64,000 bases of DNA from RGIG5952 sp045627605 (GCA_045627605.1 JAZQOA010000056.1:39310-103309), one strand, 5' to 3'; numbered from the stretch's first letter, positions 16,797 to 25,876 are shown. A program made the numbers and translations. Notes: generated by a model not told the origin, from the letters alone.

Positions 16797-17516
16797 ATGT
16801 TTTCAAATCCGTTCAAATTCGGCAGGGAAGTTTCGGGCGACCAGTTTTATGATCGCACGAAGGCTTTTGACAAGTTGTACCGTCGGCTTGCCTGGGGATC
16901 GAGCAATGTCGTCATGTACGCCCCGCGGCGATATGGCAAGACCTCGTTGGTCAAGAAAGTCCTGGGCCGTCTTGAGGGCGAGGGTGTCCCGACAGTTTCC
17001 GTTGACTTGAACAAGGTCGCCAACATCGAGAAGTTTTGCGAACTCTACGCCCTCGCCCTCTGCAAGATTGCCGGGCAGGGGCAGTCAATTGCCAATCGTG
17101 TCGCGAATTTCCTGTCGCATCTGAACCCGACATTTTCATTTGGCGGAGAATCCGTCGTGTCCGTGAAATTCAACTACGGCGCCAAAATGACGGAAAAGTC
17201 ACTCTCGTCTGTCCTTGACCTTGCGGAGAAGCTTGCCGCGGAAGTTGTCGGGAAGCCCATCGTCGTCGCGTTCGACGAATTTCAGGAAATTGAGCGACTT
17301 TCGTCTTTGTCGGTTATGCAGCGGCTGCTTGTCGCGGCCCTTGCCGCCGAACCTGTACGGGAGTTCACCGAAGACTACCGCGCACGGCATGCGCTCGGCG
17401 GTTCCTCCACCGTCCACACGGCACTCAAGGCGGTGATAAAAAAGGGTCTTGTCGAAAGCGAGGCCGACGGTTATTTTCTCGGCGATCCTTTTTTCGCGAG
17501 GTACATCCGCAACTGA
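16797..17516 (+). pseudogene. AAA ATPase (archaeal-type ATPase family) with an internal deletion
   Basis: 239 residues where full-length relatives are about 360-380. The N-terminus has an intact Walker A (APRRYGKTS, 42-50) and Walker B (VVAFDEFQEI, 156-165). Sequence then jumps directly to the C-terminal winged-helix segment (MQRLLVAALAAEP, GGSSTVHTALKAVIKKGLVE, FLGDPFFARYI). The sensor and arginine-finger part, about 120-130 residues, is missing at roughly residue 168, in frame. I infer an in-frame deletion that likely destroys ATPase function, although a shortened working protein cannot be excluded. It has a good promoter. Confidence 0.65.
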
Positions 17517-17540
17517 AGCCGCCTGCGCGGCCTGCCTTCC

Positions 17541-18989
17541 CTACCGCTCGATCGCGGCGCGGGCCGCCGCCAGATCGGTGAAAACCCCGGCGGAGAGCAT
17601 CTGCACAATGAGGTTGCCGATGGCCGTGCCTTCCACGGGGCCGGCAATGACTTCGAGGCCCGTTGCCTGCGCGGTGAGTTCGTTGAGCAGGCCGTCGCGG
17701 CAGCCGCCGCCGACGATGTTGATGGACGTGTATTTTTTCCCGGTGATGCCCGAAAGCCCTTCGATCGCCTCGCGGTAGCATTCCGCAAGGCTCTGGTACA
17801 CGCACCGCATCAGTTCGCCGACGGTCGCGGGCGCGGCGAAGCCGCCCTCCGCGCAGGCCCTGCACACTTCCCCGACCATGCTCGCGGGCGACATGAAGCG
17901 GTTGTCGTTGACGTTGACGCGGCCCTCGTATTTCGCCGCGCGCGCCAACCCCTCGAGTTCCGCGAAGCTGAAGGGCCGCCCCTCGCGCCCCGCGGCAAAC
18001 GCCGCCGCGTCGCCGGTCTGCTCGCGCCCCTTCACGTAGGAGACGCCATTGAGTTCGCGGCGGATCGACTGGATCATCCAGAGGCCCATGATGTTCTTGA
18101 GGTAGCGGAAGCGGTAGGCGTAGCCACCTTCGTTGGTGAAGTTGGCCCTCCGGCTCGCCTCCGTCGTGATCGGGGCCGCGTTTTCAACGCCGAGGAGCGA
18201 CCAGGTGCCGCTCGAAATGTAAACGGCCCGGTCATCGCGCGCCGGGACGGCCAGGTAGGCGCTGGCCGTGTCGTGCGAGGCGGAGAGAACCACCTTGCAG
18301 TTGAAGCCAGTCTCGCGCGCGACCTCCGGGAGCAGCGGGCCGACCTCCGCGCCGGGCATGGAGAGTTCGCCGAAGATGCGCTGCGGGAATCCCAGCCGCG
18401 CGATGAGGTCGCGGTCCCAGTCCTTCGCCTCGGCATTGAGCAGGTTGGTCGTCGAGGAATCCGTGTAGTCGTGGACGATCCGGCCCGTGAGCCTGAAGGC
18501 AAGGTATTCGGGCATCAGCAGCAGGTGCGCGGCCTTTTCGAGTGCCGCGGGGTCGTCGCGGCGCAAGGCGGCGAGCTGGTAGATGGTGTTGAACGGCATC
18601 TTCTGGATGCCGGCGCGCGCGTAGAGTTCCTCTTCGGGCACGGCCTGGAAGACGAGGGCGTCGGCGCCGTCCGTGCGCGGGTCGCGGTAGGCCACGGCAT
18701 CGCAGCAGGGCGCCAGCGACTCGTCGAGAAGCACGAAATCCACGCCCCAGGTGTCGATGCCGACGGTTTCGGGAATCTTCCCGGCCGCACCGCAGGCCTT
18801 GATGCCCGCGACAACGTGGCGGACGAGGCTCTCCACGTCCCAGCAGTCGTGCCCGCCGCGGCGGACTTGCACGTTGTCGAAGCGGTAGACCTCCTCCAAC
18901 TTGATTTTGCCGTCCGCGACGTGGCCGAGGATGTGGCGGCCGCTTGAGGCGCCGATGTCGATTGCGAGGAAGTATCTTTCGGTGGACAT
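17541..18989 (-). CDS. rhaB: Rhamnulokinase
   Basis: 482 residues, FGGY carbohydrate kinase family. Signature parts are FLAIDIGASSGRHILG (phosphate 1), ETVGIDTWGVDFVLLD with the catalytic Asp, MPFNTIYQLAAL, SASHDTASAYLAVP and INIVGGGCRDGLLNELTAQATG (adenosine site), all closest to RhaB. It phosphorylates L-rhamnulose in the cytosol. The start at 18989 was chosen because the family N-terminus begins there; the open frame extends upstream into lpxB as a shadow. It is last in a minus-strand run after lpxI and lpxB, separated by 13 nt, and no rhaA or rhaD is nearby. Confidence 0.9.
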   Translation of the reverse strand: MSTERYFLAIDIGASSGRHILGHVADGKIKLEEVYRFDNVQVRRGGHDCWDVESLVRHVVAGIKACGAAGKIPETVGIDTWGVDFVLLDESLAPCCDAVAYRDPRTDGADALVFQAVPEEELYARAGIQKMPFNTIYQLAALRRDDPAALEKAAHLLLMPEYLAFRLTGRIVHDYTDSSTTNLLNAEAKDWDRDLIARLGFPQRIFGELSMPGAEVGPLLPEVARETGFNCKVVLSASHDTASAYLAVPARDDRAVYISSGTWSLLGVENAAPITTEASRRANFTNEGGYAYRFRYLKNIMGLWMIQSIRRELNGVSYVKGREQTGDAAAFAAGREGRPFSFAELEGLARAAKYEGRVNVNDNRFMSPASMVGEVCRACAEGGFAAPATVGELMRCVYQSLAECYREAIEGLSGITGKKYTSINIVGGGCRDGLLNELTAQATGLEVIAGPVEGTAIGNLIVQMLSAGVFTDLAAARAAIER

Positions 18990-19002
18990 TTGGCAGGTTC
19001 TC

Positions 19003-20181
19003 CTATTCCGCCGGGGCGGCGGGCCGTCCGAGGACGGCGAGCACGGCTTCGGCCGCGCGGCGCGCGGCGTCGCCGCCGCCAAGCGCCTCGTTGACTTCGC
19101 GCAGGCCGTCGATCGCCGCGTTGCGGCTGGCGGTGTCCGTGACGTATTCGACGAGCTTGTCGGCCAGCGCCTCGGGCGTGAGGTCGTGCTGGATGAGTTC
19201 GGGCATGATTTTCTTGCCGGTGATGAGGTTGGCGAGCCCAATGCAACCCGCCTTGCGAAGGACGATGCGCCCAATGCGGTACGTGAGCCACGACGCCCGG
19301 TACACCAGCACCGTCGGGCACAGCATCAGCGACGCCTCAAGCGTGGCGGTGCCCGAAGTGACGGCGGCGGCCTCGGCCTGGCGAAGCACTTCGCGCGCCA
19401 TGCCGTCAACGACGGCGAGGTGCGAGGGCTTTCGCGGCGCGGCGTCGATCACGGCGTTGATCTGGGCGCGGATGCGGTCCGACGACGCCGGCACGATGAA
19501 ACTGGCGGGTTCCTCAAGCTGCGCCTCGACCTGTGCCGCGGCGGCGAGCATGTCGGGGAGGAGTTTTGCGATTTCCCCGGGGCGGCTCCCCGGAAGAAGC
19601 GCGATGCGCCGCCCCGAGGCCAGCCACGGGAGTTCCGCCTCGGGCGAGGCGTGCGTTTCGGCGGCGCGGTCAATGAGCGGGTGCCCCGCGAAAACGGGGC
19701 GGAGCTTCGTCGGCGCGAAGCAGGCGGGCTCAAAGGGGAAGATCGTGACGAGGGCGTCGAGGACTTCGGCTATTTTCCAGATGCGGCTCCGGTGCCAGAC
19801 CCACACCTGCGGGCAGATGTAGTGGACGGTCTTCACGCCGTTTTTCTTCGCGGCGGCGGCCAGGCGGAGGTTGAAGCCGGGATAGTCGACGGTGAGCAGG
19901 ATGTCGGGCCGCCAGTCGCGGATTTCGTCCGTCATCCGGCGGAGCAGGCGCGCGAAGAAACGGAGGCGCTTGAGCACCTCCCAGAATCCAATCACCGCGA
20001 TCGAGTCGCAGTGGAGCAACTGCTCCTGGCCCGCCTCGCGCATCGCGTCGCCGCCGATGCCGCGGAAAACCACGGGCCGCGGCGAAAACTCGCGGAGGGC
20101 GCGCATCAGGGGCGCGGCATGCTGGTCGCCCGAGGCTTCGCCGGCGACAATGAAAATCCTGAGAGGTTCCTCTTCGTTCAT
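19003..20181 (-). CDS. lpxB: Lipid-A-disaccharide synthase
   Basis: 392 residues, GT19 family enzyme that joins UDP-2,3-diacylglucosamine and lipid X. Diagnostic stretches are FIVAGEASGDQHAAPLMRAL at the N-terminus, GIGGDAMREAG, ICPQVWVWHRSRIWKIAEVLD, FAGHPLID, IALLPGSRPGEI and TSGTATLEASL. Peripheral inner-membrane enzyme of lipopolysaccharide synthesis. ATGA overlap with lpxI upstream places both consecutive lipid A steps in one operon. Confidence 0.95.
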   Translation of the reverse strand: MNEEEPLRIFIVAGEASGDQHAAPLMRALREFSPRPVVFRGIGGDAMREAGQEQLLHCDSIAVIGFWEVLKRLRFFARLLRRMTDEIRDWRPDILLTVDYPGFNLRLAAAAKKNGVKTVHYICPQVWVWHRSRIWKIAEVLDALVTIFPFEPACFAPTKLRPVFAGHPLIDRAAETHASPEAELPWLASGRRIALLPGSRPGEIAKLLPDMLAAAAQVEAQLEEPASFIVPASSDRIRAQINAVIDAAPRKPSHLAVVDGMAREVLRQAEAAAVTSGTATLEASLMLCPTVLVYRASWLTYRIGRIVLRKAGCIGLANLITGKKIMPELIQHDLTPEALADKLVEYVTDTASRNAAIDGLREVNEALGGGDAARRAAEAVLAVLGRPAAPAE

Positions 20182-21014
20182 GGCCTTAGGGGGGCGGGAG
20201 GGAGGCCGGAATCCAGCGCGACGACGGCAATGCCGTGGCGGTCCGCCTCCCGGATGACTTCTTCGCGGTCGAGAAGGATGGCGCGTCCGGCCTGGAAGGC
20301 GAGGGCGGACGCCTTTGAGCGCACGAGCCGCCGCATCGTCTCCTTGCCGACGACGGGGATGTCGAAGCGCATGTCGTGGCCGTCGCGGGCAACCTTGACG
20401 ACGACGGCGCCGCGCCCGCCGAGCCGGCAGCCGCGCTTGATGGCGGCGTTGGTCCCCTCGAAAGCCTCGACGGCGAGAACCATGCCGTCCTTGACGACGA
20501 CGGTCTGGCCGACGTCGACGACGCCGACCGCCATGGCGGCCGCGTGGCCGCGCGCAATGTCGGCTTCCTCGCGGGCGTCGGGTGCGCGCCGCGTCAGTAC
20601 GCCGGCCTGGGGGATGCAATCGTCCATGTAGGACGAAGCGGGCAGCACGCGCAAGCCGAAACCCGAGAGATATTCGAGAACGGCGCCGAAAATCGAGTGC
20701 GCGCATTTCGCGCCGAGCTTGGCGAGGATGCCGCGGGCAACGGGATCGAAACGGGTGGTGAAAAGCGCGGCGGGCGAAATCTGGCCGGCCAAAACGACGT
20801 TCTTGACGCCGGTCGAGAGGATCCAGTCTTTCATCCGCCCGACTTCGCCGACGCCGAAGCGGGCGCTGAAGTCGGCGGCGCAAAGCGAACGCGAAGTCTG
20901 GCCGCGGAAAGCCAGGACGCCGATGCGGCCAACCCCCGCCTTCCTCGCCCCGTCAAGCAACAGGCGCGGATAGCGTCCTTTGCCCGCGATGATCAAAAGA
21001 TCGTCGTTGTCCAT
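20178..21014 (-). CDS. lpxI: UDP-2,3-diacylglucosamine pyrophosphatase LpxI
   Basis: 278 residues with the two LpxI domains: an N-terminal nucleotide-binding part (LLIIAGKGRYPRLLLDGARKAG) and a C-terminal catalytic DUF1009 part (GRGAVVVKVARDGHDMRFDIPVVGKETM). It makes lipid X, the substrate of LpxB. LpxI replaces LpxH in alphaproteobacteria and various PVC bacteria. The start at 21014 lies 8 nt after the tRNA-Gly 3' end, so the tRNA and lpxI are probably on one primary transcript. Confidence 0.93.
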   Translation of the reverse strand: MDNDDLLIIAGKGRYPRLLLDGARKAGVGRIGVLAFRGQTSRSLCAADFSARFGVGEVGRMKDWILSTGVKNVVLAGQISPAALFTTRFDPVARGILAKLGAKCAHSIFGAVLEYLSGFGLRVLPASSYMDDCIPQAGVLTRRAPDAREEADIARGHAAAMAVGVVDVGQTVVVKDGMVLAVEAFEGTNAAIKRGCRLGGRGAVVVKVARDGHDMRFDIPVVGKETMRRLVRSKASALAFQAGRAILLDREEVIREADRHGIAVVALDSGLPPAPLRP

Positions 21015-21021
21015 AAAAAAA

Positions 21022-21095
21022 TGGAGCGGGCGAAGGGAATCGAACCCTCGTGACCAGCTTGGAAGGCTGGTGTTCTGCCATTGAACTACGCCCGC
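21022..21095 (-). tRNA. tRNA-Gly (anticodon UCC)
   Basis: Minus-strand cloverleaf: acceptor GCGGGCG pairs with CGCCCGC, D arm GTTCAATGGCAGAAC, anticodon stem CCAGC/GCTGG around loop CTTCCAA with anticodon TCC (plus-strand 21061-21063), and T arm AGGGTTCGATTCCCT. The discriminator is T and CCA is encoded at 21022-21024. It lies between the GH36 gene and lpxI. Confidence 0.97.
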
Positions 21096-21163
21096 TCTTT
21101 CACTGAAAAAGTTGCCTATTATTCTACTTGAAAACGAAACGGCAGTCAAGAACCGCAACGCCG

Positions 21164-23371
21164 TCACCCCTCGGCGGAGAACTCGAAGACCGCGGAGTCA
21201 TACCCCGCGCCAAGCCTGACGGGCAGGCCGGCGGAGGCCAATGCGTCGCCGCCGACGGGTTGCGCGATCTCCTCGGCGTGGCGACAATCCGCGACATTGA
21301 TCTCCGCGACGCGGTAGCGCTTCGCGGGGTCGAGCCCCTGGAGGCGCAGGGCCGGGATGTAGTTCTTGTAGATGCCTCGCGCCAAGCCATACGCGAAGAG
21401 CACGGCCCGGGACTTGTCCTCCGAGACGTACATCAGCGCCGCGTAGTCGCCGGCGTAGGGGGAGGCGAGCCGGTAGAGGTCGCCCTGCTGCACGACGGGC
21501 CGGATGCGCCCGTAGGTTTTGACGGCCGCCTTGATGAACGGGACTTCGTCCGGCGCGACGTTGCCCGGGTGGAGCTCGAAGCCAAGCCGCCCCGACATCG
21601 CCACGTCAAAGCGGAACTTGATGGGCATCGGGCGCCCGGTCTGGTGGTTGGGCGAGGCCGTGACATGGCAGCCGATGGCGTTGGCCGGGTAGAACTGGGT
21701 CTCGCCCCACTGGATGAAGACGCGCATGTGGGCGTCCGTGTCGTCCGAGCCCCAGCATTCGTCGGCGTATGTCCCCAGCGAACCGTATTCGACGTGGCCG
21801 CCGCCCGACGAACACGCCTGGAACATGACAGAGGGATGGGCCTTGGCGAGCCGCGCGGCAAGCTCGTAGACACCTGTCGCGTAGTCGAACCAGACGTTGG
21901 CCTGGCGGTCGGCGGGCAGGTAGGCGGACCCCGCGTTCATCACGTTGGCGTTGGCATCCCACTTCACGTAGGTGATGCCGGGAACCTCCGTGAGGATCGC
22001 GTCGATTTGCCTGAAAATCGCGTCGCGGACGGCCGGGTTGCACATGTCGAGCACGACTTGCGTGCCGCCACGCCCCTGCCGCAGCGCCCGGGTTGGCTCG
22101 CGGAGCACCCAGTCCGGATGGTCCCGGACGATTTCGCTGCGGACGTTCGCCATCTCCGGCTCGAACCAGAGGCCCAGCCGCAAGCCGCGCTTCGCCGCCT
22201 CGGCGGCGAGGTACTTCGGGCCGCGCGGAAGCTTGTCGTAGTTCCACGTCCAGTCGCCGAGGCCGCACGTGTCGTCGGCGCGGGCGAATTCGCCACGCCC
22301 GAACCAGCCGTCGTCGATGACGAACATCTCCCCGCCGAAGTCGCGGACGCCGTCCATCATGTCCGTCAGCGTCTTCTCGGTGAACTTGAAGTAGGCGCCC
22401 TCCCAGCTGTTGAGCAGGATCGGCCGCAATTCGCGCCCGCGCGGCATGCAATGGCGCCGCGCCCACGCATGCAGATTTCGCGAGACCTGGCCGCGGCCGG
22501 CGTCCGAATAGGTGAAGACGAACTTGGGGAGCGTGATCGCCTTGCCCGGGTCGAGCACGTAGGGGCCGGAGCAGTTCTCGACGCCGGCGTGGATCGCGAG
22601 GGCATCGGCGTGCGTGCGCATCGCGCCCGCCCCCCAGGCGCCCGACCAGGCCAATGCGCCGCCAAAAACCCGCCCCGAAGTCTCGGAAGATTCGCCATAG
22701 GCGACCATAAACGCGGGGTTCGACTCCCATGCGCCGCGGACGCCCGAGCGCGAGCCGATCGACACCGTGGCGCCGCGGCCGATTTTCGTCGCGTCGCACT
22801 GCGCCTCGGCCGCCCAGTGTCCTGAAAGATGGAAAAGCGTCGCGTCGCGCCCGGCGCCATTGATCTCCATGGCGAACGAGTCCATGCGGGAAATCGACAC
22901 CGGCCCCTTCTCGCCGTTCTCCAACTCCACCCAGGTCTCGAAGACGTCGCAGTCGGGCCAGGCGCGGAAATGCTGCGTCGCGAAAAAGCGGTAGACGGCG
23001 TCACGCATCCTGAAGACAAGGTGCGACGCGCCCCCCGGCTCCGTCTCGACGGAGGCGGCGTCCGCGACAAGCGCCGTCGAAGCCACGCCGTCTGCGTGGA
23101 TCACGGCAAGGGCGCCGTAGGCGTCCATTCCCTGGCGGGGCTTGCCATTTCCTCCCTTGAGGTCGTCGCACGTGTCGTCGCCAAAGGCCGGGTACGACGC
23201 CTGCGACGGGTAGTGCAGCCCCGTGTAGAAATTCCACCCGCCGGGCCGCAACGCGAGGGCGTCGGAGGGGTTGGCGACCTTCCGCCCGAAATAGGCGTAG
23301 GAATAGCGCGATTCTTCACGCACGAAGGCGAGCATGCAGTTCGCCGTCGAAAGTTCAACGAAGTCTTCCAT
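21164..23371 (-). CDS. Alpha-galactosidase, GH36
   Basis: 735 residues, the length of bacterial GH36 tetrameric enzymes. After an N-terminal beta-supersandwich (to about 310) comes the TIM barrel with VIDDGWFG (351-358), GLWFEPEMAN, the nucleophile Asp472 in YVKWDANAN, CSSGGGHVEYG and acid/base Asp543 in GSDDTDA. No signal peptide, hence intracellular action on imported raffinose-type or other alpha-galactosides. The short gap to the upstream nitroreductase suggests cotranscription. It is a retaining enzyme; some relatives act on N-acetylgalactosamine. Confidence 0.93.
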   Translation of the reverse strand: MEDFVELSTANCMLAFVREESRYSYAYFGRKVANPSDALALRPGGWNFYTGLHYPSQASYPAFGDDTCDDLKGGNGKPRQGMDAYGALAVIHADGVASTALVADAASVETEPGGASHLVFRMRDAVYRFFATQHFRAWPDCDVFETWVELENGEKGPVSISRMDSFAMEINGAGRDATLFHLSGHWAAEAQCDATKIGRGATVSIGSRSGVRGAWESNPAFMVAYGESSETSGRVFGGALAWSGAWGAGAMRTHADALAIHAGVENCSGPYVLDPGKAITLPKFVFTYSDAGRGQVSRNLHAWARRHCMPRGRELRPILLNSWEGAYFKFTEKTLTDMMDGVRDFGGEMFVIDDGWFGRGEFARADDTCGLGDWTWNYDKLPRGPKYLAAEAAKRGLRLGLWFEPEMANVRSEIVRDHPDWVLREPTRALRQGRGGTQVVLDMCNPAVRDAIFRQIDAILTEVPGITYVKWDANANVMNAGSAYLPADRQANVWFDYATGVYELAARLAKAHPSVMFQACSSGGGHVEYGSLGTYADECWGSDDTDAHMRVFIQWGETQFYPANAIGCHVTASPNHQTGRPMPIKFRFDVAMSGRLGFELHPGNVAPDEVPFIKAAVKTYGRIRPVVQQGDLYRLASPYAGDYAALMYVSEDKSRAVLFAYGLARGIYKNYIPALRLQGLDPAKRYRVAEINVADCRHAEEIAQPVGGDALASAGLPVRLGAGYDSAVFEFSAEG

Positions 23372-23372
23372 T

Positions 23373-24062
23373 TCACCAGATGTCGTAGTGGACCTTTTTC
23401 TCGTCCCACTTGTCCTTCGGCTGCGGGTCCTCGGCGGGGTAGCCGACGGGGACGATGTTGAGCGGCACGTAGCCCTCGGGGATGCCGAGGATACCGCGCA
23501 CGGCGGCGATGCGTTCCTCGCCGGGGTAGACGCCCGTCCAGATCGCGCCCAACCCGAGGGAATGGGCGGCGAGCAGGAGGTTCATCGTGGCGGCCGAGCA
23601 GTCGCAGACCCACCAGCCGTCACCGTTCGCCGCGTTGCCGCAGACGATGATCGCGAGCTTTGCGCCGTTGCCGACGCGGCAGTAGGGGTTGTTGTCCGCG
23701 AGGGCCTTCAGCTTCGCCGGGTCGCGGACGACCAGGAACTCCCACGGGCGCTTGTCGAGAGCCGACGGCGCGCACATCGCGGCCTTCAGGAGTTTTTCGA
23801 CCGTCGCCTGGTCGACCTCCCTGGACGGGTCGAACTTCCTCACGGACTTCCGCGTGCGGATCGCGGATAGCGCATCGGGCACCTTGCCGTCGGCCACCTC
23901 TTGCACACCGTCGCCCAAGCCGCCGAAAAACTCGGCCGCGCCCTTGCCTACGAGCTCCCCGCCTTTTCTCGCCATCTTTCCTCCGGTCCTTTCAACCTTG
24001 TCGCACCCGGCGGCGACAACCACCGCCAACGCGGCGAACGCCGCGACCTTGAAAAAGCTCAC
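23373..24062 (-). CDS. Nitroreductase-family lipoprotein
   Basis: 229 residues from a GTG start, chosen because AAGGAAAGG lies 8 nt upstream; starts 6 or 9 bases earlier are too close to that site. The first 20 residues form a lipoprotein signal (lipobox VVAAGC), then a charged linker (30-60) and a nitroreductase domain: AIRTRKSVRKF (FMN phosphate site), CAPSALDKRPWEFLVVRD and LGLGAIWTGVYPGEERI, closing with VPVGYPAE. Nitroreductases are normally cytosolic FMN enzymes, so export to the envelope is odd. The cofactor would need to be loaded outside, or FMN is bound before Tat-independent export fails. Role unknown. Confidence 0.8.
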   Translation of the reverse strand: MSFFKVAAFAALAVVVAAGCDKVERTGGKMARKGGELVGKGAAEFFGGLGDGVQEVADGKVPDALSAIRTRKSVRKFDPSREVDQATVEKLLKAAMCAPSALDKRPWEFLVVRDPAKLKALADNNPYCRVGNGAKLAIIVCGNAANGDGWWVCDCSAATMNLLLAAHSLGLGAIWTGVYPGEERIAAVRGILGIPEGYVPLNIVPVGYPAEDPQPKDKWDEKKVHYDIW

Positions 24063-24077
24063 TTGCAACACCTTTCC

Positions 24078-24932
24078 TTAATTGAGGCCAAATTCAAGCC
24101 GCATGAACTCCGCGAGGGCGGCCTTCCAGTCCGGCATTGGCGGCAGTCCCGAAAGACGGAGCATCATCTTGTCAAGGCGCGAGTTTTTCGGCCGCGGCGC
24201 GGGACGCGGGAATTCCTCCGTGGCGCAGGGCTGGATCTTCTGGTCCACGCCGGCGAGGCGAAAGATTTCCGCGGCGAACTCCGCCCACGAGGCCTCGCCT
24301 TCGCATGTCATGTGGAATGTCCCGCAAAGATTCGGGCGCTTCAGGATTTCGCGCAGTTCGCGCGCGACGGCAAGCGCACTCGTGGGGTTGCCGCGCTGGT
24401 CGTCCACGACCTTGAGCACGGGGCGGGTGCCGTCCGCGAGCTTGAGCATCGCGTGCACGAAGCTCGGCCCGCCAAAGCCATAGAGCCACGAGATGCGGGC
24501 CACCACGTGGTTTGGGCAGAGCTGGCGGACAAGCTCCTCGCCCGCGAACTTGCTTTTGCCGTAAACCGTGGCCCCGCCCGTCGGGCGGTCAAATTCGCAA
24601 TAGGGTCTTTCCGCGCCGCCGTCGAAAACGTAGTCCGTGGAAATCGCGACCAGGCGCGTCCCGTGCCGGTTGCACGCCGCCGCGACATTGGCGCTGCCAC
24701 GGGCATTCAGCCTGAAGGCGAAGTCAACGGCCTCCTCGCACTTGTCCACCGCCGTCATCGCCGCGCAATGAACCACGGCATCGGGACGGTATTTGGCAAT
24801 GACGCCGTCAATGCAGTCCTCGTCCGTGATGTCCGCCTCGGGGAGGTCTGTCGCAATCACTTCGAAATCGGTCAGCTCGCGCGAAATCGTGCGCCCGAGC
24901 ATTCCCTTGCCGCCCGTGAGAAGCACTCTCAT
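24078..24932 (-). CDS. rmlD: dTDP-4-dehydrorhamnose reductase
   Basis: 284 residues, short-chain dehydrogenase fold with the N-terminal GGKGMLGRTI nucleotide motif, ISTDYVFDGG and the catalytic YGKSKFAGE (Tyr-x3-Lys). It reduces dTDP-4-dehydrorhamnose to dTDP-L-rhamnose. Partner genes rmlA and rmlC lie next to it, whereas rmlB is not in this window. Start ATG at 24932 is 18 nt after the rmlA stop. Confidence 0.93.
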   Translation of the reverse strand: MRVLLTGGKGMLGRTISRELTDFEVIATDLPEADITDEDCIDGVIAKYRPDAVVHCAAMTAVDKCEEAVDFAFRLNARGSANVAAACNRHGTRLVAISTDYVFDGGAERPYCEFDRPTGGATVYGKSKFAGEELVRQLCPNHVVARISWLYGFGGPSFVHAMLKLADGTRPVLKVVDDQRGNPTSALAVARELREILKRPNLCGTFHMTCEGEASWAEFAAEIFRLAGVDQKIQPCATEEFPRPAPRPKNSRLDKMMLRLSGLPPMPDWKAALAEFMRLEFGLN

Positions 24933-24950
24933 ACCCGCTCCGCGCCACGC

Positions 24951-25811
24951 CTATACGAGGCCCTTGAGGTAGACGCCGTAAGACGACTTGCCGTAGCCGG
25001 CCGCAAGCTTGGCGAGCTGCGCGTCGGAAATCCACTTCTGGCGCCAGGCGATCTCCTCGATGCACGACATCTGGAGGCCTTGGCGTTCCTCGATGGCGCG
25101 GACGAAGCTCGTCGCATCGGCCAGCGACTGGTGCGTGCCCGTGTCGAGCCAGGCGAATCCACGGCCCATGAGCTTGACCTGGAGGCGCCCCTGGGCGAGG
25201 TAGGCCCGGTTGACATCGGTGATCTCGTACTCGCCGCGTGCCGAAGGCTTGAGATTCGCGGCGACATCCACGACGTCGTTGGGGTAGAAATAGAGCCCGA
25301 CGACCGCGTAGTTCGACTTCGGCCGGGCGGGTTTCTCCTCGATGGTCTCGGCCTTCCCGGTGGCGTCAAACGACACCACGCCGTAGCGTTCGGGATCCGT
25401 GACATGGTAGCCGAAGACCGTCGGCGCAGACGATGCCGTGGCTTCGCGGAGCAAGGCCGGGAGATTGGCGCCGTAGAAGATGTTGTCGCCGAGGACCAGG
25501 CAGGCGTCATCGCCCCCGAGGAACTCGCGGCCCAGCACAAAGGCCTGGGCAAGCCCGTTGGGCACCTCCTGCACCTTGTATGAGAACTTCATGCCAAGGT
25601 CGCTTCCGTCGCCAAGGAGGCGCTCGAAGTTCGGCAGGTCCTGCGGCGTGGAGATGACCAGCACCTCGCGGATGCCGGCGAGCATCAGCGTTGAAAGCGG
25701 GTAGAAAACCATTGGCTTGTCATAGACCGGCAGCAACTGCTTCGACACGACACGTGTGAGCGGATGCAGCCTCGTACCGGCGCCGCCGGCGAGAATTATT
25801 CCCTTGCGCAT
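24951..25811 (-). CDS. rmlA: Glucose-1-phosphate thymidylyltransferase
   Basis: 286 residues starting MRKGIILAGGAGTRLHPLT, the nucleotidyltransferase P-loop-like motif of RmlA; further markers are KQLLPVYDKPMVFYPLS, LGDNIFYG, VVSFD and GFAWLDTGTHQSL. It makes dTDP-glucose for rhamnose synthesis. The ATG at 25811 is preferred because AAGGAGG lies 7 nt before it; the ATG six bases upstream is too close. An extended -10 promoter (TGCTATACT) is at 25842-25850 on this strand. Confidence 0.95.
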   Translation of the reverse strand: MRKGIILAGGAGTRLHPLTRVVSKQLLPVYDKPMVFYPLSTLMLAGIREVLVISTPQDLPNFERLLGDGSDLGMKFSYKVQEVPNGLAQAFVLGREFLGGDDACLVLGDNIFYGANLPALLREATASSAPTVFGYHVTDPERYGVVSFDATGKAETIEEKPARPKSNYAVVGLYFYPNDVVDVAANLKPSARGEYEITDVNRAYLAQGRLQVKLMGRGFAWLDTGTHQSLADATSFVRAIEERQGLQMSCIEEIAWRQKWISDAQLAKLAAGYGKSSYGVYLKGLV

Positions 25812-25841
25812 TTGCATTCCTCCTTGAAGTCTCGGCTATTT

Positions 25842-25850
25842 AGTATAGCA
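25842..25850 (-). promoter_or_regulatory. Extended -10 promoter of rmlA-rmlD
   Basis: On the minus strand TTTGC precedes TATACT (complement of 25842-25847), giving TGC-TATACT. The start site near 25835 gives a leader of about 24 nt that includes the AAGGAGG site. Divergent from rmlC. Confidence 0.6.
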
Positions 25851-25870
25851 AACTCGCGGCGAATGTATGG

Positions 25871-25876
25871 TAAAAT
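25871..25876 (+). promoter_or_regulatory. -10 element for the rmlC operon
   Basis: TATGG then TAAAAT at 25871-25876, about 25 nt before the rmlC ATG at 25902. The -35 region is weak. Divergent from the rmlA promoter, so the two rhamnose gene sets share a 90-bp control region. Confidence 0.4.
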
